Source of the DNA: Candidatus Zhuqueibacterota bacterium
GTDB lineage: Bacteria; BS750m-G25
Direction: 5' to 3'
Length of the DNA: 47,560 bases
Assembly (NCBI GenBank): GCA_016783505.1
Contig: JADHWK010000015.1
Location: 1-47,560 of the forward strand
Part shown: positions 1-9,060 of the stretch, one piece after another
Numbering within the stretch: position 1 is the first letter of the stretch
Layout: every line of letters begins with the position of its first letter
Position numbers and translations under genes: made by a program
The notes under the pieces: model-generated
Told to the model about the DNA's origin: nothing
Database searches by the model: none
Seen by the model: only the letters and a program-made list of their open reading frames with translations

Positions 1-600
1 CTGAGCTTCTGGCATTGGTATGAAGTGACCATCTATGGGGTGGATGGTTTTTATGTGGAGATCACGGATGATGGGGGTGAAAATTGGACCACCTATGATT
101 TTATCGGCAGTGGAGGGGCTTTGGTTAATCCCCTGCTTCCTTTAGGGGGCGAATGGCTCCAGGCCCACTATGACATGTCATCTTATTCTGCAGGAACGGC
201 CATTCAGGTCCGATTCAGGTTTGTATCTGACAGTGAGGAAGTTGCCGAAGGACTGTATATTGATGATGTCCGGGTGGAAAGCTATTACAGTCACTTTGTC
301 CCGGTAGCAAAAACCGAAAAAGGCAAACCAACCCCCATGGATTTTTGTCTATCACAGAATTATCCCAACCCTTTTAATCCAAAAACTTATATACAATATA
401 ATTTGGCCAAACCAGGTAAGGTAACCCTGAAGGTTTACAATCTTCTCGGACAGGAGATTGAGACTCTGGTGAATGGATTTCAAGATGCGGGAAATTATCG
501 AATTCTACTGGATGCTTCCTCTTATTCTTCAGGAATCTATTTCTACCAGATAAAGGCAAATGGGTTTAGCTCGACCAGGAAAATGTGTTTTTTGAAATAG
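1..600 (+). CDS. Secreted protein with type IX-like C-terminal sorting domain (5' end missing)
   Basis: The reading frame is open from base 1, so the gene begins before the window and only its last 199 codons are visible. Residues 1-95 of the visible part resemble a MAM/jelly-roll-like region (phrases GGENWTTYDF and LYIDDVRVE), as seen at the ends of immune-inhibitor-A-type secreted peptidases. The last ~85 residues are a Por-secretion-type domain beginning SQNYPNPFNP and ending with GIYFYQIKANG and a basic tail. That domain normally directs export by a type IX-like system and is removed or anchors the protein at the surface. The catalytic or binding part is outside the window, so the function is unknown. 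The next gene follows within a few bases and has the same type of C-terminus. Confidence 0.85.
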   Translation: MSFWHWYEVTIYGVDGFYVEITDDGGENWTTYDFIGSGGALVNPLLPLGGEWLQAHYDMSSYSAGTAIQVRFRFVSDSEEVAEGLYIDDVRVESYYSHFVPVAKTEKGKPTPMDFCLSQNYPNPFNPKTYIQYNLAKPGKVTLKVYNLLGQEIETLVNGFQDAGNYRILLDASSYSSGIYFYQIKANGFSSTRKMCFLK

Positions 601-608
601 TATGTCTA

Positions 609-2312
609 ATGAGTCTATACATGTTAAGAAAATTTCTTAGAGAAATCGAAATAAAAAGGGTGTTTTTATTTTTCCCATTGATTGAAATTCTAACTTTCAC
701 TATGGTTTTTGCGAATATTATCCACGTCCCCGCTGATTCCTTAACTATTCAGGCGGGGATCAATGGAGTGGTGGATGGGGATACGGTGTTGGTAGCTCCT
801 GGGATTTATTATGAGAATATTAACTTTTTGGGCAAAGGGATTTTGTTAGCCAGTCATTACATTTTCGATAATGATACGACTACCATTGATTCTACGATTA
901 TTGATGGAAGCAACCCGGCTAACCCCGATAGTGCCAGTGTGGTCCTGTTTATATCCGGTGAGGATACAAACTCAGTCCTTAAAGGATTTACGATTATGAA
1001 TGGAGGGGGGATTATCGACACATTTTACTATAATGCAAAAGGAGGTGGAATTTATTGTTATAATTCGTCACCTGTGATCTCGCATAATATAATTAAAAAT
1101 AATGGCACTACTGATTTTTTACTGTTTGTTTATGGTGGCGGAATATATTGTTATAATTCTCAAGCTGTCATTAAAAACAATATTATAAGGGATAATGTTG
1201 CGGGTGGTGCTGGTGGAATTTGTGCTTCTATATCTTCACCCATCATATCCAATAATATTATCAGCAATAATACTGCTATTGGGAGTTGGTGGGGCTCAGG
1301 TCTTGGTGGAGGCATTATATTTTCTTATTCATCCCCAAAGATAGTCAACAATACAATAATAAATAATGAAGCCTCTGGTGAAGTTGGTGGATTAGGGGGG
1401 GGGATATATGGTTATAGGGCCTCAGCAGCATTGATAGCTTATAATATTATCACTAACAATAATAGTTACGGTCGGTTTTATGGTGCCGGTGGTGATGGGG
1501 GTGGCGTTTATATTTTAGTGGATTCGATGAGTGTATTTAGAAATAACGTAGTGACCAACAACTGGTCATCTGGACCGTGGAATGGTAGGGGCGGTGGAAT
1601 TTTTTGCCGAGGCCCGATAATTATATTAAATAATACTATTTGCAATAACACTGCTTATAATGGGGATTATCCAGGAGTGGGTGGTGGAATTTATTGTTCT
1701 AATTCGGAACCACTTATCGTTAATTGTATCTTATGGGCCAACACCGCTGAGGTTGATTCTCAGATTTATTGGAGCGATGGAGCCATTCAAGTAACCTTTA
1801 GCGACATTCAAGGGGTTTGGGAAGGCCAGGGCAATATCAATGTTGACCCCCTATTTGTAGGTGGTGATCCCTTTGATTATAATTTACAGGAAGGTTCACC
1901 CTGTGTGGATGCGGGAACGGATACTATCATCACGGCTTTAGGGGATACAATTATAATCAACGACTATTCCGGGAATAGCCCCGATATGGGAGCCTTAGAA
2001 TCTCCCTATATAGTTATGGTAAAAGATTTGATTATAGATCTGATTCCTTCCCACTACTTTCTTTCCCAGAATTACCCCAATCCATTTAATTCAACCACCT
2101 ACATAAATTATGGTTTGAGCAAGGCCAGTAAGGTAACTATTAAGCTTTACAATATCCTTGGACAGAAGATAGAAACCCTAATAGATGAATACAGGGCTGC
2201 TGGAACATATCGAATTTTATGGGATGCTTCGGCTTATCCATCCGGGGTATATTTTTGTCAAATACACGTAGATGGTTATAATTTGACCAAAAAAATGTGT
2301 CTTTTAAAGTAG
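609..2312 (+). CDS. Secreted right-handed parallel beta-helix protein with type IX-like sorting domain
   Basis: About 567 residues. The N-terminus is basic and then hydrophobic (RVFLFFPLIEILTFTMVFA), a signal peptide or signal anchor. Residues ~45-410 are a beta-helix of the pectate-lyase/NosD type: IQAGINGVVDGDTVLVAPG is the usual first coil, followed by many coils of the form GGGIYCYNSSPVI..N.I..N. Near residue 430 comes the CVDAGTD/PDMGALE motif typical of 'choice-of-anchor' proteins. The last ~80 residues (SQNYPNPFNSTTY to the end) are a Por-type sorting domain closely matching that of the preceding gene. The start is uncertain: ATG codons at 585, 609 and 621 all work, and 585 would overlap the upstream gene. 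It is probably a surface carbohydrate-binding or adhesive protein; no catalytic residues could be assigned. Confidence 0.85.
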   Translation: MSLYMLRKFLREIEIKRVFLFFPLIEILTFTMVFANIIHVPADSLTIQAGINGVVDGDTVLVAPGIYYENINFLGKGILLASHYIFDNDTTTIDSTIIDGSNPANPDSASVVLFISGEDTNSVLKGFTIMNGGGIIDTFYYNAKGGGIYCYNSSPVISHNIIKNNGTTDFLLFVYGGGIYCYNSQAVIKNNIIRDNVAGGAGGICASISSPIISNNIISNNTAIGSWWGSGLGGGIIFSYSSPKIVNNTIINNEASGEVGGLGGGIYGYRASAALIAYNIITNNNSYGRFYGAGGDGGGVYILVDSMSVFRNNVVTNNWSSGPWNGRGGGIFCRGPIIILNNTICNNTAYNGDYPGVGGGIYCSNSEPLIVNCILWANTAEVDSQIYWSDGAIQVTFSDIQGVWEGQGNINVDPLFVGGDPFDYNLQEGSPCVDAGTDTIITALGDTIIINDYSGNSPDMGALESPYIVMVKDLIIDLIPSHYFLSQNYPNPFNSTTYINYGLSKASKVTIKLYNILGQKIETLIDEYRAAGTYRILWDASAYPSGVYFCQIHVDGYNLTKKMCLLK

Positions 2313-2340
2313 CCTATCAACAATTAATTACTTGCGAATT

Positions 2341-2985
2341 ATGATAGATGAAATTATAGAAAAATTGAAGGTAACCCATATTCTTGATTTTGGCTGTGGT
2401 GATGGAAGTTTTGATTACAATAAATTCCCAAGTCTATCTATAACTGCAATAGATAAAAGAACTCCAGAAAAAGCTCGTGAATTCCCTGCGAACGTGAAAT
2501 TTATTAATATCTATGAAAATAATAACGAAACTTTGTTACCGTTAAATGATAATCACTTTGATTTGGTGGTAATGAATTGGGTTCTCGAGCATGTTACAAA
2601 TCCATCTTTCTTAATTACCGAAGCTGAAAGGGTTTTAAAGAACGGAGGCTATTTTTATGTTACTATTCCAGATTACAAATCTTTACAAGATAGGCTATTT
2701 CGCTTAGCTACTACAAATGTTGGAAGCAAGCTGGGACCGCATATTCAGAAATTTACATTTCAAAATTTTCTTGAGTTAATATATTCAACTACTAATTTTA
2801 AGCTAGAAAAATTTGTGGTGACTGAAGCAGGTTTTGCTTTCATGAAACATTCAATTCTTGAAGTATTTCATAAACCATGTATGGGTTTTATGAATTTTTT
2901 TAAGAAAATAGGAGTAAATCTTTTGGCAAATTCTGATTATATTTTTATCTTTAGGTTGTATCCGATAAATTATGTAAAGGAATAG
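2341..2985 (+). CDS. Class I SAM-dependent methyltransferase (Methyltransf_11 type)
   Basis: 214 residues from the ATG at 2341; an in-frame TTG at 2332 is a less likely start. Motif I for SAM binding is ILDFGCGDGSFD at residues ~17-28. Motif II (NHFDLVVMNWVLEHV) and the post-motif GGYFYVTIPD are clear and typical of the UbiE/Methyltransf_11 group. The substrate is unknown, but it heads a run of glycosyltransferases, so a sugar, lipid-linked glycan or polysaccharide end is the likely acceptor. The gene is strikingly AT-rich compared with genes after 4,300, as is the next one, suggesting that the pair was acquired from another genome. No Shine-Dalgarno sequence is obvious. Confidence 0.85.
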   Translation: MIDEIIEKLKVTHILDFGCGDGSFDYNKFPSLSITAIDKRTPEKAREFPANVKFINIYENNNETLLPLNDNHFDLVVMNWVLEHVTNPSFLITEAERVLKNGGYFYVTIPDYKSLQDRLFRLATTNVGSKLGPHIQKFTFQNFLELIYSTTNFKLEKFVVTEAGFAFMKHSILEVFHKPCMGFMNFFKKIGVNLLANSDYIFIFRLYPINYVKE

Positions 2986-2997
2986 GAATATTTACCT

Positions 2998-3894
2998 ATG
3001 TCCAATATTGAAAAAATGAGCTATGTAGTGATAACCCCAGCAAAGGATGAAGCTAACTATATTGAATATACAATTAAAAGTATGATCAGACAGACACTTT
3101 TGCCTAAAATTTGGGTTATAGTTGATGATGACTCACAGGATAATACTATGAAGATTGTTCAAAATTTTTCGTGTAATAATGATTGGATAAAAATAATTTC
3201 TAGGAAAAATAAAAGCGGTTATTTTCTTGGTAGAGGTGTTGTCGAAGCATTCAATTATGGCCTGGAATATGTAAATCAAAATAATATACACTATAATTTT
3301 TTGGTAAAGATGGATGCTGACTTATCTTTTAACCAAGAATTTTTTGAAACCATTATACAAAAATTTAATAATAACAATGAAATAGGAATAATCTCTGGGA
3401 TATTATATGAGGTTAATAAACTCGGAAAGAAAAAGTGGGAAATAAGCCCAGAATATCACACTAGTGGTGCATGTAAAGTATACAAATCAGAATGTTTTAA
3501 TGAAATAAATGGAATAACACCGGTAATTGGATGGGATGCATTGGATAATATAAAAGCCATTGACAAAGGTTGGCTTACTGTGGCTTATAGAGACATTCAT
3601 TTTCAACATCTAAGACCTAAAGGAGGAAAGTATAGTTTGGCAAAAGGTCGGTTTTATCACGGTGTTAGTGCGTATAAAATTGGTTCAGATATAGTATATT
3701 TTTTTTTAAGGTGTATTTTTAGTTTAACAAAGAAACCCAAAATAATTGGTTCTTTCTATTTATTCTCTGGTTATTTATACGCTTTAATAACAAATGAAAG
3801 ACAAATCGTAACCCAAAAACAAAAGAGATTATTTAGGAAACTACAATGGAATTCCATTTTAGATAGGCTAACATATAAAATTAACACAATGTAA
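2998..3894 (+). CDS. Glycosyltransferase family 2 (GT-A fold)
   Basis: 298 residues. The N-terminus (YVVITPAKDEANYIEYTIKS) is the nucleotide-sugar-binding opening of family 2. VIVDDDSQDNT and the DxD-like KMDADLSF (metal/UDP-sugar binding) follow at ~40 and ~103. The C-terminal ~80 residues contain a hydrophobic stretch (YFFLRCIFSLTKKPKIIGSFYLFSG), which may attach the enzyme to the inner membrane. It lies 12 bp after the methyltransferase gene and shares its very low GC content. Donor and acceptor sugars cannot be predicted. The family call is secure; a role in a surface polysaccharide rests on context. Confidence 0.9.
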   Translation: MSNIEKMSYVVITPAKDEANYIEYTIKSMIRQTLLPKIWVIVDDDSQDNTMKIVQNFSCNNDWIKIISRKNKSGYFLGRGVVEAFNYGLEYVNQNNIHYNFLVKMDADLSFNQEFFETIIQKFNNNNEIGIISGILYEVNKLGKKKWEISPEYHTSGACKVYKSECFNEINGITPVIGWDALDNIKAIDKGWLTVAYRDIHFQHLRPKGGKYSLAKGRFYHGVSAYKIGSDIVYFFLRCIFSLTKKPKIIGSFYLFSGYLYALITNERQIVTQKQKRLFRKLQWNSILDRLTYKINTM

Positions 3895-3994
3895 ATGGGA
3901 GATAAACATAAATATTGGTTAATTGCTCAGAGCCGTGAAAGAGTATTCTATGGGGGTTCTCAGTCTCATTTGGTTTTTAAAAGGTAGTGTTATT

Positions 3995-4984
3995 ATGGGA
4001 AAAAAGGAAAGCATCTTGTTTACTTCTACATTTAATACAACATTTATTAAATGCGATTACCAAATTTTGAAAAAACACTTTCATGTTCATCAAATAATAG
4101 ATTCAGGAATAACTGCAATAATAAGAATATTTTGGAGCATCTTTAAGGTCAAAGTTACCTTTACTTGGTTCGCTTCTGTTTATTCCGGGTTAATTGTCTT
4201 TTTAGCAAAATTGCTGAGGAAAAAATCTGTTATCATATTAGGTGGTGTTGATGTAGCTAAAGAGAGGGAGATCAATTACGGCATTTGGTTAAATCCCTGG
4301 AAGTCAAAACTGGTGCGCTTTGCTTATCGACATGCAGATAAAATACTCGTCGTTGATCCCTCCCTCAAAGAAAAAGCTGTTCGATTAGCCAAATACAACG
4401 GTAATAACATAGTTTATCTTCCTATGGGGTATAATTCAAATTTCTGGAGACCATCGGGCCCCAAAGAACCCATCGTTCTTACTGCAGCACTTTACGAAGA
4501 CCCTCAACGGGTGAAAGTAAAGGGAATTGACAAACTCATTGAGACGGCCAGGGTGCTTAAGGATGTCTCTTTTGTTGTTGTTGGGGTGAAGGAAACACTG
4601 ATACCAACCTTGCAAAAAATGTCTTCAAAAAATATTACCTTTATTCCACCAGTTCCCCGGGAACGTTTAGTTAGCTATTATCAGCGGGCAAAGGTTTATT
4701 GTCAGCCCAGCTACACTGAGGGGTTTCCCAATGCCCTCTGTGAGGCGATGCTGTGCGGTTGTATCCCGGTGGGGACGAAGGTGGCGGGCATCCCCACAGC
4801 AATCGGAGACTCCGGTCTAATGGTGCCTTATGGTGATATTTCCGCCCTTTCGTCAGCGCTCAAGAAAGCCCTGGCAATGGATGAGGGCTCAGGCCAGCTG
4901 GCAAGAAACCGCATCGCCAATTTATTTCCAATGGAACGCAGGGAGAAAGGCTTAATAGAAATTATCTCAGGAATTCGGAAGTGA
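3995..4984 (+). CDS. Glycosyltransferase family 4 (GT-B fold)
   Basis: 329 residues from the ATG at 3995, chosen because AAGGTAG lies about ten bases upstream. In-frame starts at 3923 (TTG) and 3950 (ATG) would extend the protein. The C-terminal half is a Glycos_transf_1 domain: LTAALYEDPQRVKVKGIDKL, a retaining-enzyme EX7E-type segment in YTEGFPNALCEAMLCGCIPV, then GIPTAIGDSGLMV. The first ~90 codons are AT-rich like the two preceding genes, while the C-terminal half has the higher GC of the downstream cluster. A recombination junction may therefore lie inside or near this gene. The stop overlaps the GTG start of the flippase gene by four bases, so the two are translationally coupled. Confidence 0.9.
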   Translation: MGKKESILFTSTFNTTFIKCDYQILKKHFHVHQIIDSGITAIIRIFWSIFKVKVTFTWFASVYSGLIVFLAKLLRKKSVIILGGVDVAKEREINYGIWLNPWKSKLVRFAYRHADKILVVDPSLKEKAVRLAKYNGNNIVYLPMGYNSNFWRPSGPKEPIVLTAALYEDPQRVKVKGIDKLIETARVLKDVSFVVVGVKETLIPTLQKMSSKNITFIPPVPRERLVSYYQRAKVYCQPSYTEGFPNALCEAMLCGCIPVGTKVAGIPTAIGDSGLMVPYGDISALSSALKKALAMDEGSGQLARNRIANLFPMERREKGLIEIISGIRK

Positions 4985-6384
4985 AGCTGACTTCAAAAAA
5001 TATCCTGGCTCTCTTTTTGGGAGACATCGGCAGCAGGTTGTTTGGATTCTTGGCAACAGCATACCTGGCACGAACATTGGGCGTCTCTAATTTTGGTGTG
5101 ATCAGCATCGGTCTGGCAATATTAGGTTATTCCATGCTTATCAATCGCAGTGGACTGCCTATTCTGGGCACCAGGGAGATTGTTTTAGCAAAGTCAGACA
5201 CCGGCGAATTTATTGGGGATATGTTCTCCCTTCGGCTCATTCTATCCGTTGTTGCCTGGATTTTGGTAGGTATGGTTGCCTTCATCTTTATCAAATCACC
5301 GGAAATTCTCCGGGTTGTTCTGGTTTATCAATTATATTTATTACCTTTTGCATTACTACCTGATTGGGTCTTTCAGGGACGCAACCAGATGGTCCCCATT
5401 GCCATGAGTCGGGTGCTAGGAATGGGGGCTTATTTTCTTTTTGTCTTTGCTTTTGTTAACTCTTCCTCAGATATCACTATCGCTGCGGTCGGATGGTGTT
5501 TCGGGGGTGTTTTCGCTACTATTTTCCTTTTATATAAATTCAAAAAAGAAGGGGGAAGATTGGCTTTTCACTGGTCACCCCGACGGTGGCTGACCCTGTG
5601 GACTAAATCTTTACCCCTGGGAGCGGCGGCTGTCATTGCTCAACTAACCCTTCAGTTCCCACCAATTTTTCTCGGGATAATGACCACTATCGCCGATGTG
5701 GGAATATACACCGCCGCCTATAAACTCGTTGTTTTATGGTTAATCATTGATAGAATTTTTTATTTTGTCTTCTTTCCGGCGGTTACCCGATGTTTTAAAG
5801 AGTCACCGGAACGCCTTGAAACCATGCTCAATCGGGTTCTAAAATATATTACTGTTACCGCTGTTTCTATGGGATTTTTTGGAATTTTATTAGCAGAACC
5901 CTTTATCAGGTTTATCTTTGGCCCTGATTATGTCAAAGCTATCCTACCGTTTCAGCTATTGATTGGCTATTTTATCCTGACCATGGTGAACAGTGTGTTT
6001 GCTTTTAGCCTTATCGGAATTGAACAGGAGAGGAGCTACACTTACGCCCGCCTTTTCGGTTCCGTGGTTTTTTTTATTTCTGCGCTGCCATTGACCACTT
6101 TATTCAGAGTTGCGGGTATCGCAGGGGCTTTGGTTTTATACGAAGGAGCGACCCTGATCCCGATGGCAGCTAAATTACATTCACAAATTCCATTGAAGTT
6201 GTGGCAGCAGTTTTTTAGACCCATAATAGCCGCGGCTGTTTTGTCTATACCATTTATCATCTGGAACCAGCTCTCCTTCCTATCTAAAGTATTTGCGGCT
6301 GTCTTCATCTATCTTCCCATCCTTGCCGTTTTATCGGGGTTTACAAAAGAAGATTATCGTTATTTACGGGAGAAATTCCTTTGA
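4981..6384 (+). CDS. Polysaccharide flippase (Wzx/MVF superfamily)
   Basis: 467 residues starting at GTG 4981, overlapping the upstream stop (GTGA). About 12-14 hydrophobic segments span the whole length. The N-terminus (NILALFLGDIGSRLFGFLATAYLARTLGVSNFG) is the classic opening of polysaccharide_synt/Wzx transporters. These proteins move undecaprenyl-linked oligosaccharide repeat units across the cytoplasmic membrane. Its place between two glycosyltransferase genes and a deacetylase-like gene fits a Wzx-type surface-polysaccharide locus, although no Wzy polymerase is recognisable in this window. The stop codon overlaps the TTG start of the next gene. Confidence 0.9.
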   Translation: MKLTSKNILALFLGDIGSRLFGFLATAYLARTLGVSNFGVISIGLAILGYSMLINRSGLPILGTREIVLAKSDTGEFIGDMFSLRLILSVVAWILVGMVAFIFIKSPEILRVVLVYQLYLLPFALLPDWVFQGRNQMVPIAMSRVLGMGAYFLFVFAFVNSSSDITIAAVGWCFGGVFATIFLLYKFKKEGGRLAFHWSPRRWLTLWTKSLPLGAAAVIAQLTLQFPPIFLGIMTTIADVGIYTAAYKLVVLWLIIDRIFYFVFFPAVTRCFKESPERLETMLNRVLKYITVTAVSMGFFGILLAEPFIRFIFGPDYVKAILPFQLLIGYFILTMVNSVFAFSLIGIEQERSYTYARLFGSVVFFISALPLTTLFRVAGIAGALVLYEGATLIPMAAKLHSQIPLKLWQQFFRPIIAAAVLSIPFIIWNQLSFLSKVFAAVFIYLPILAVLSGFTKEDYRYLREKFL

Positions 6385-7934
6385 ACCTTGTCATAGGACT
6401 TGCTTTCGATCAACCCGGCTGGCGGATGATTTTTAGACAGGAAGGGATTCCCTTCAAGATCGTCCATCTCACTCAGGAAGTTGAACCCGATCAAATTAGC
6501 GTTCTGGTGGTAAACACTGGCCTTGACCCGCTTCAAAAACAGCAGGTTCAGCGGTATTTAAATTACGGCGGGGCGGTGATAACCGATGCGGCCTTAGCCA
6601 GATTACTTTTTAATATTGAAGCAAAACGTTCTAAAATTCGCTACCTGATTCCAAATTCAGAATCCATTTTTACAGACATTGCCCTGTGCAATTTGGATGT
6701 TGTAGGTACCTTACCCGCAGCGGCCCAGCATCTTCTGACTTACCGAGGACATCGTGCCATCCAGGTGCAAGAGTTCGGAGATGGTTGCCTGCTAATCTTG
6801 CCTTTTGATGTCAATCAATTAATGTTTGACAAGAGGGTAAAAAGAAGGAATTTTTACTTCCAGAAATCAAGATTGCCTTCCGAACGTGTTTCCCGGGTTT
6901 CCAAGGGACAGGTGCGGAAGATTGTCCGACGGGCCCTGGAATATTTACACCATCGCCGCGGGCTGCCGTTTGTCTCTTTGTGGTATTTCCCCGACGGGAA
7001 ACCCACTATATTCGCATTTCGGGTGGATACAGATTTTGGAAGCCAAGAAGAAGTGAACGCCCTTTATCAGGTTTGTAAAGACAACGAAATCGGGGGTTGT
7101 TGGTATGTTGAAACAAAAAGTCAATCAGCATGGATCCATCGGTATCGGGAAATGGAGGGTCAGGAGATTGGACTTCATTGTTACCGTCACCGCACATTCC
7201 GGAATTATCAAAAAAATATGGAAAATATTCGGCGAGGAAAAGCCATCCTTGCTAATGCCGGGATCGAAGCACAGGGTTTTGTTTCGCCTTATGGCGAATG
7301 GAACGTTCATTTAGCCCAGGCGATTGAAGACCAGGGTTTCAAATATTCTTCGGAATTTGCTTTGGATTACGACAATTTGCCCTTTTTTCCTTATATAGGC
7401 AATCGGTATTCCAATGTATTACAAATTCCTATTCATCCGGTCAGCTTTGGGGGGCTTCGTCGTGCAGGTTTTAACGATGATGAGATGTTCGCCTATTTTC
7501 GGGCATTGATCACCCAGAAGAAGAATGACAACGAAGCCACATTTTTAATCCATCATCCCCACCATAAAAGGTTGGATTTGATAGACAGGATTTTTGAATT
7601 TGTCAAAGAAAATAAAATTTTTCATATGCGCCTGGGGGATTATGCCTCTTGGTGGATACAAAAGCTCAATGTGGACCTTAGCCTTGAATTCGAGGGGGAA
7701 ACCATCTTTTTATATTACAACAACCCTATGCCCTCCCTTTGGCTGCGAATTAGTCACCCCCAAAAGGGGGTTGTATTCTGCCCTTTAAAATCGAAAATAA
7801 TCTTGGGTCAACTTGATTGGGGGGCATTTTCCAAATATTCTGAGTCCCCCAAAGACGTCCTTCGCTTGAGAAAATTTAACTGGCGCATGCTTATCCATGA
7901 CATCGAATTTTTGTATGGAAGGTATAGGCGATGA
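6381..7934 (+). CDS. Polysaccharide deacetylase-like (NodB-fold) protein with N-terminal amidotransferase-like domain
   Basis: 517 residues, starting at TTG 6381 in a four-base overlap with the flippase gene. Residues 1-~130 look like a Rossmann-like/class I glutamine-amidotransferase-like fold (VLVVNTGLDPLQKQQVQRYL, GGAVITDAA), with no clear nucleophilic cysteine. Residues ~205-430 resemble the NodB carbohydrate esterase 4 fold. FRVDTDFG may supply the aspartates, GLHCYRHRTF an HxxxH metal site, FVSPYGEWN motif 3 and LIHHPHHKR the C-terminal histidine motif. The ~90 C-terminal residues are beta-rich. It probably de-N-acetylates or trims the glycan made by this cluster, but could be a non-catalytic relative. 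It overlaps the next glycosyltransferase gene by four bases (ATGA). Confidence 0.75.
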   Translation: MNLVIGLAFDQPGWRMIFRQEGIPFKIVHLTQEVEPDQISVLVVNTGLDPLQKQQVQRYLNYGGAVITDAALARLLFNIEAKRSKIRYLIPNSESIFTDIALCNLDVVGTLPAAAQHLLTYRGHRAIQVQEFGDGCLLILPFDVNQLMFDKRVKRRNFYFQKSRLPSERVSRVSKGQVRKIVRRALEYLHHRRGLPFVSLWYFPDGKPTIFAFRVDTDFGSQEEVNALYQVCKDNEIGGCWYVETKSQSAWIHRYREMEGQEIGLHCYRHRTFRNYQKNMENIRRGKAILANAGIEAQGFVSPYGEWNVHLAQAIEDQGFKYSSEFALDYDNLPFFPYIGNRYSNVLQIPIHPVSFGGLRRAGFNDDEMFAYFRALITQKKNDNEATFLIHHPHHKRLDLIDRIFEFVKENKIFHMRLGDYASWWIQKLNVDLSLEFEGETIFLYYNNPMPSLWLRISHPQKGVVFCPLKSKIILGQLDWGAFSKYSESPKDVLRLRKFNWRMLIHDIEFLYGRYRR

Positions 7935-8968
7935 AAATTTATTTTGCCTGTTATCAGCCCGTCATGCTCATCCGGGGCGGACCGAGGGTTAAAATCATTG
8001 AGACGAAGAAATCCCTGGAATCACTTGGGATCCAGGTAGAGTATTTCAATATGTGGGATAACCCACTTGATGTTTTGGAATGCGATCTCCTTCATCTATT
8101 TTCAGCAAATCTGGGAACTTACAGCTTAGCCCGAAATATAAAAAATTTGGGGGTCAAGTATGTAGTAAATCCGATATATTTCACCAAACACTCGGCCCGA
8201 GCTGTTCGGACGGTCTGTGCTGTTGAAAATCTTATAGGACGTTTTGCCAGTGGGATTTGGACAGATTATGGTTTTGTCCGTGCTATCTGTCGCTGGGCCG
8301 AAGCCGTCCTGCCAAACACCCAGGATGAAGGGGATCTCATATCTGACGGAATGGGTATCCCATCTCACAAAATTCACGTTGTTCATAATGGGGTCTCAGA
8401 GAGGTTTCTCCACGGCGATCCAGAGCTTTTCAAAAAAGAATATGGCGTGGAAAATTTTATCCTTAATGTAGGACATATTGGCCCCTATCGGAAAAATGTT
8501 CTTACCCTTATCCGGGTATTAAACCGCATTGACCATCCGGCGGTAATCATCGGTCGCATTACCCCTGGACCGGATGGCGAGCAGTGTCTTCAAGAGGCAA
8601 CGAAGAATAAAAACTTAATTATCATTGACGGGATAGACCACGAGTCCCCTCTCCTCGCATCCGCCTATGCAGCTTGTGATGTTTTTGCCCTGCCGTCAAC
8701 GTTTGAAACCCCGGGCAGGGCAGCAATGGAGGCGGCCTTAGCTGGTGCCAAGATTGTCATCACCTCATTTGGCGGAACAAAAGAATATTTCAAATCTTAT
8801 GCGGAATATGTAGACCCCTATTCGGAAGATTCCATTTATCGAGGGATTATTACAGCATTAAATAAGAGAAAAAATGATGCCCTCCGGAATCACATCAGGG
8901 AAAATTTCCTCTGGGGAAAAATCGCCCAGCGCACCGATGAAATTTATCGGATGATACTGAAAAGATAG
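7931..8968 (+). CDS. Glycosyltransferase family 4 (GT-B fold)
   Basis: 345 residues with an ATGA overlap to the upstream gene, which makes 4981-8968 one coupled transcription unit. The N-terminal donor-side domain has GPRVKIIETKKSLESLGIQV. The C-terminal Glycos_transf_1 domain has LNVGHIGPYRKN, then STFETPGRAAMEAALAGAKIV with the EX7E pair, and GGTKEYF. The last ~30 codons (HIRENFLWGKIAQRTDEIYR) are matched by a decayed copy at about 9838-10009, beyond the FkbM gene. The family assignment is firm; the sugar specificity is unknown. Confidence 0.9.
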   Translation: MKIYFACYQPVMLIRGGPRVKIIETKKSLESLGIQVEYFNMWDNPLDVLECDLLHLFSANLGTYSLARNIKNLGVKYVVNPIYFTKHSARAVRTVCAVENLIGRFASGIWTDYGFVRAICRWAEAVLPNTQDEGDLISDGMGIPSHKIHVVHNGVSERFLHGDPELFKKEYGVENFILNVGHIGPYRKNVLTLIRVLNRIDHPAVIIGRITPGPDGEQCLQEATKNKNLIIIDGIDHESPLLASAYAACDVFALPSTFETPGRAAMEAALAGAKIVITSFGGTKEYFKSYAEYVDPYSEDSIYRGIITALNKRKNDALRNHIRENFLWGKIAQRTDEIYRMILKR

Positions 8969-9060
8969 ACGTAACAGTTCGCCATGGAATATTAACGGAA
9001 TATTTTAAGTCAGACGTTTGGTCTAATATTTCTAGATATATGTAAAGAGAAGTGTAAGTA

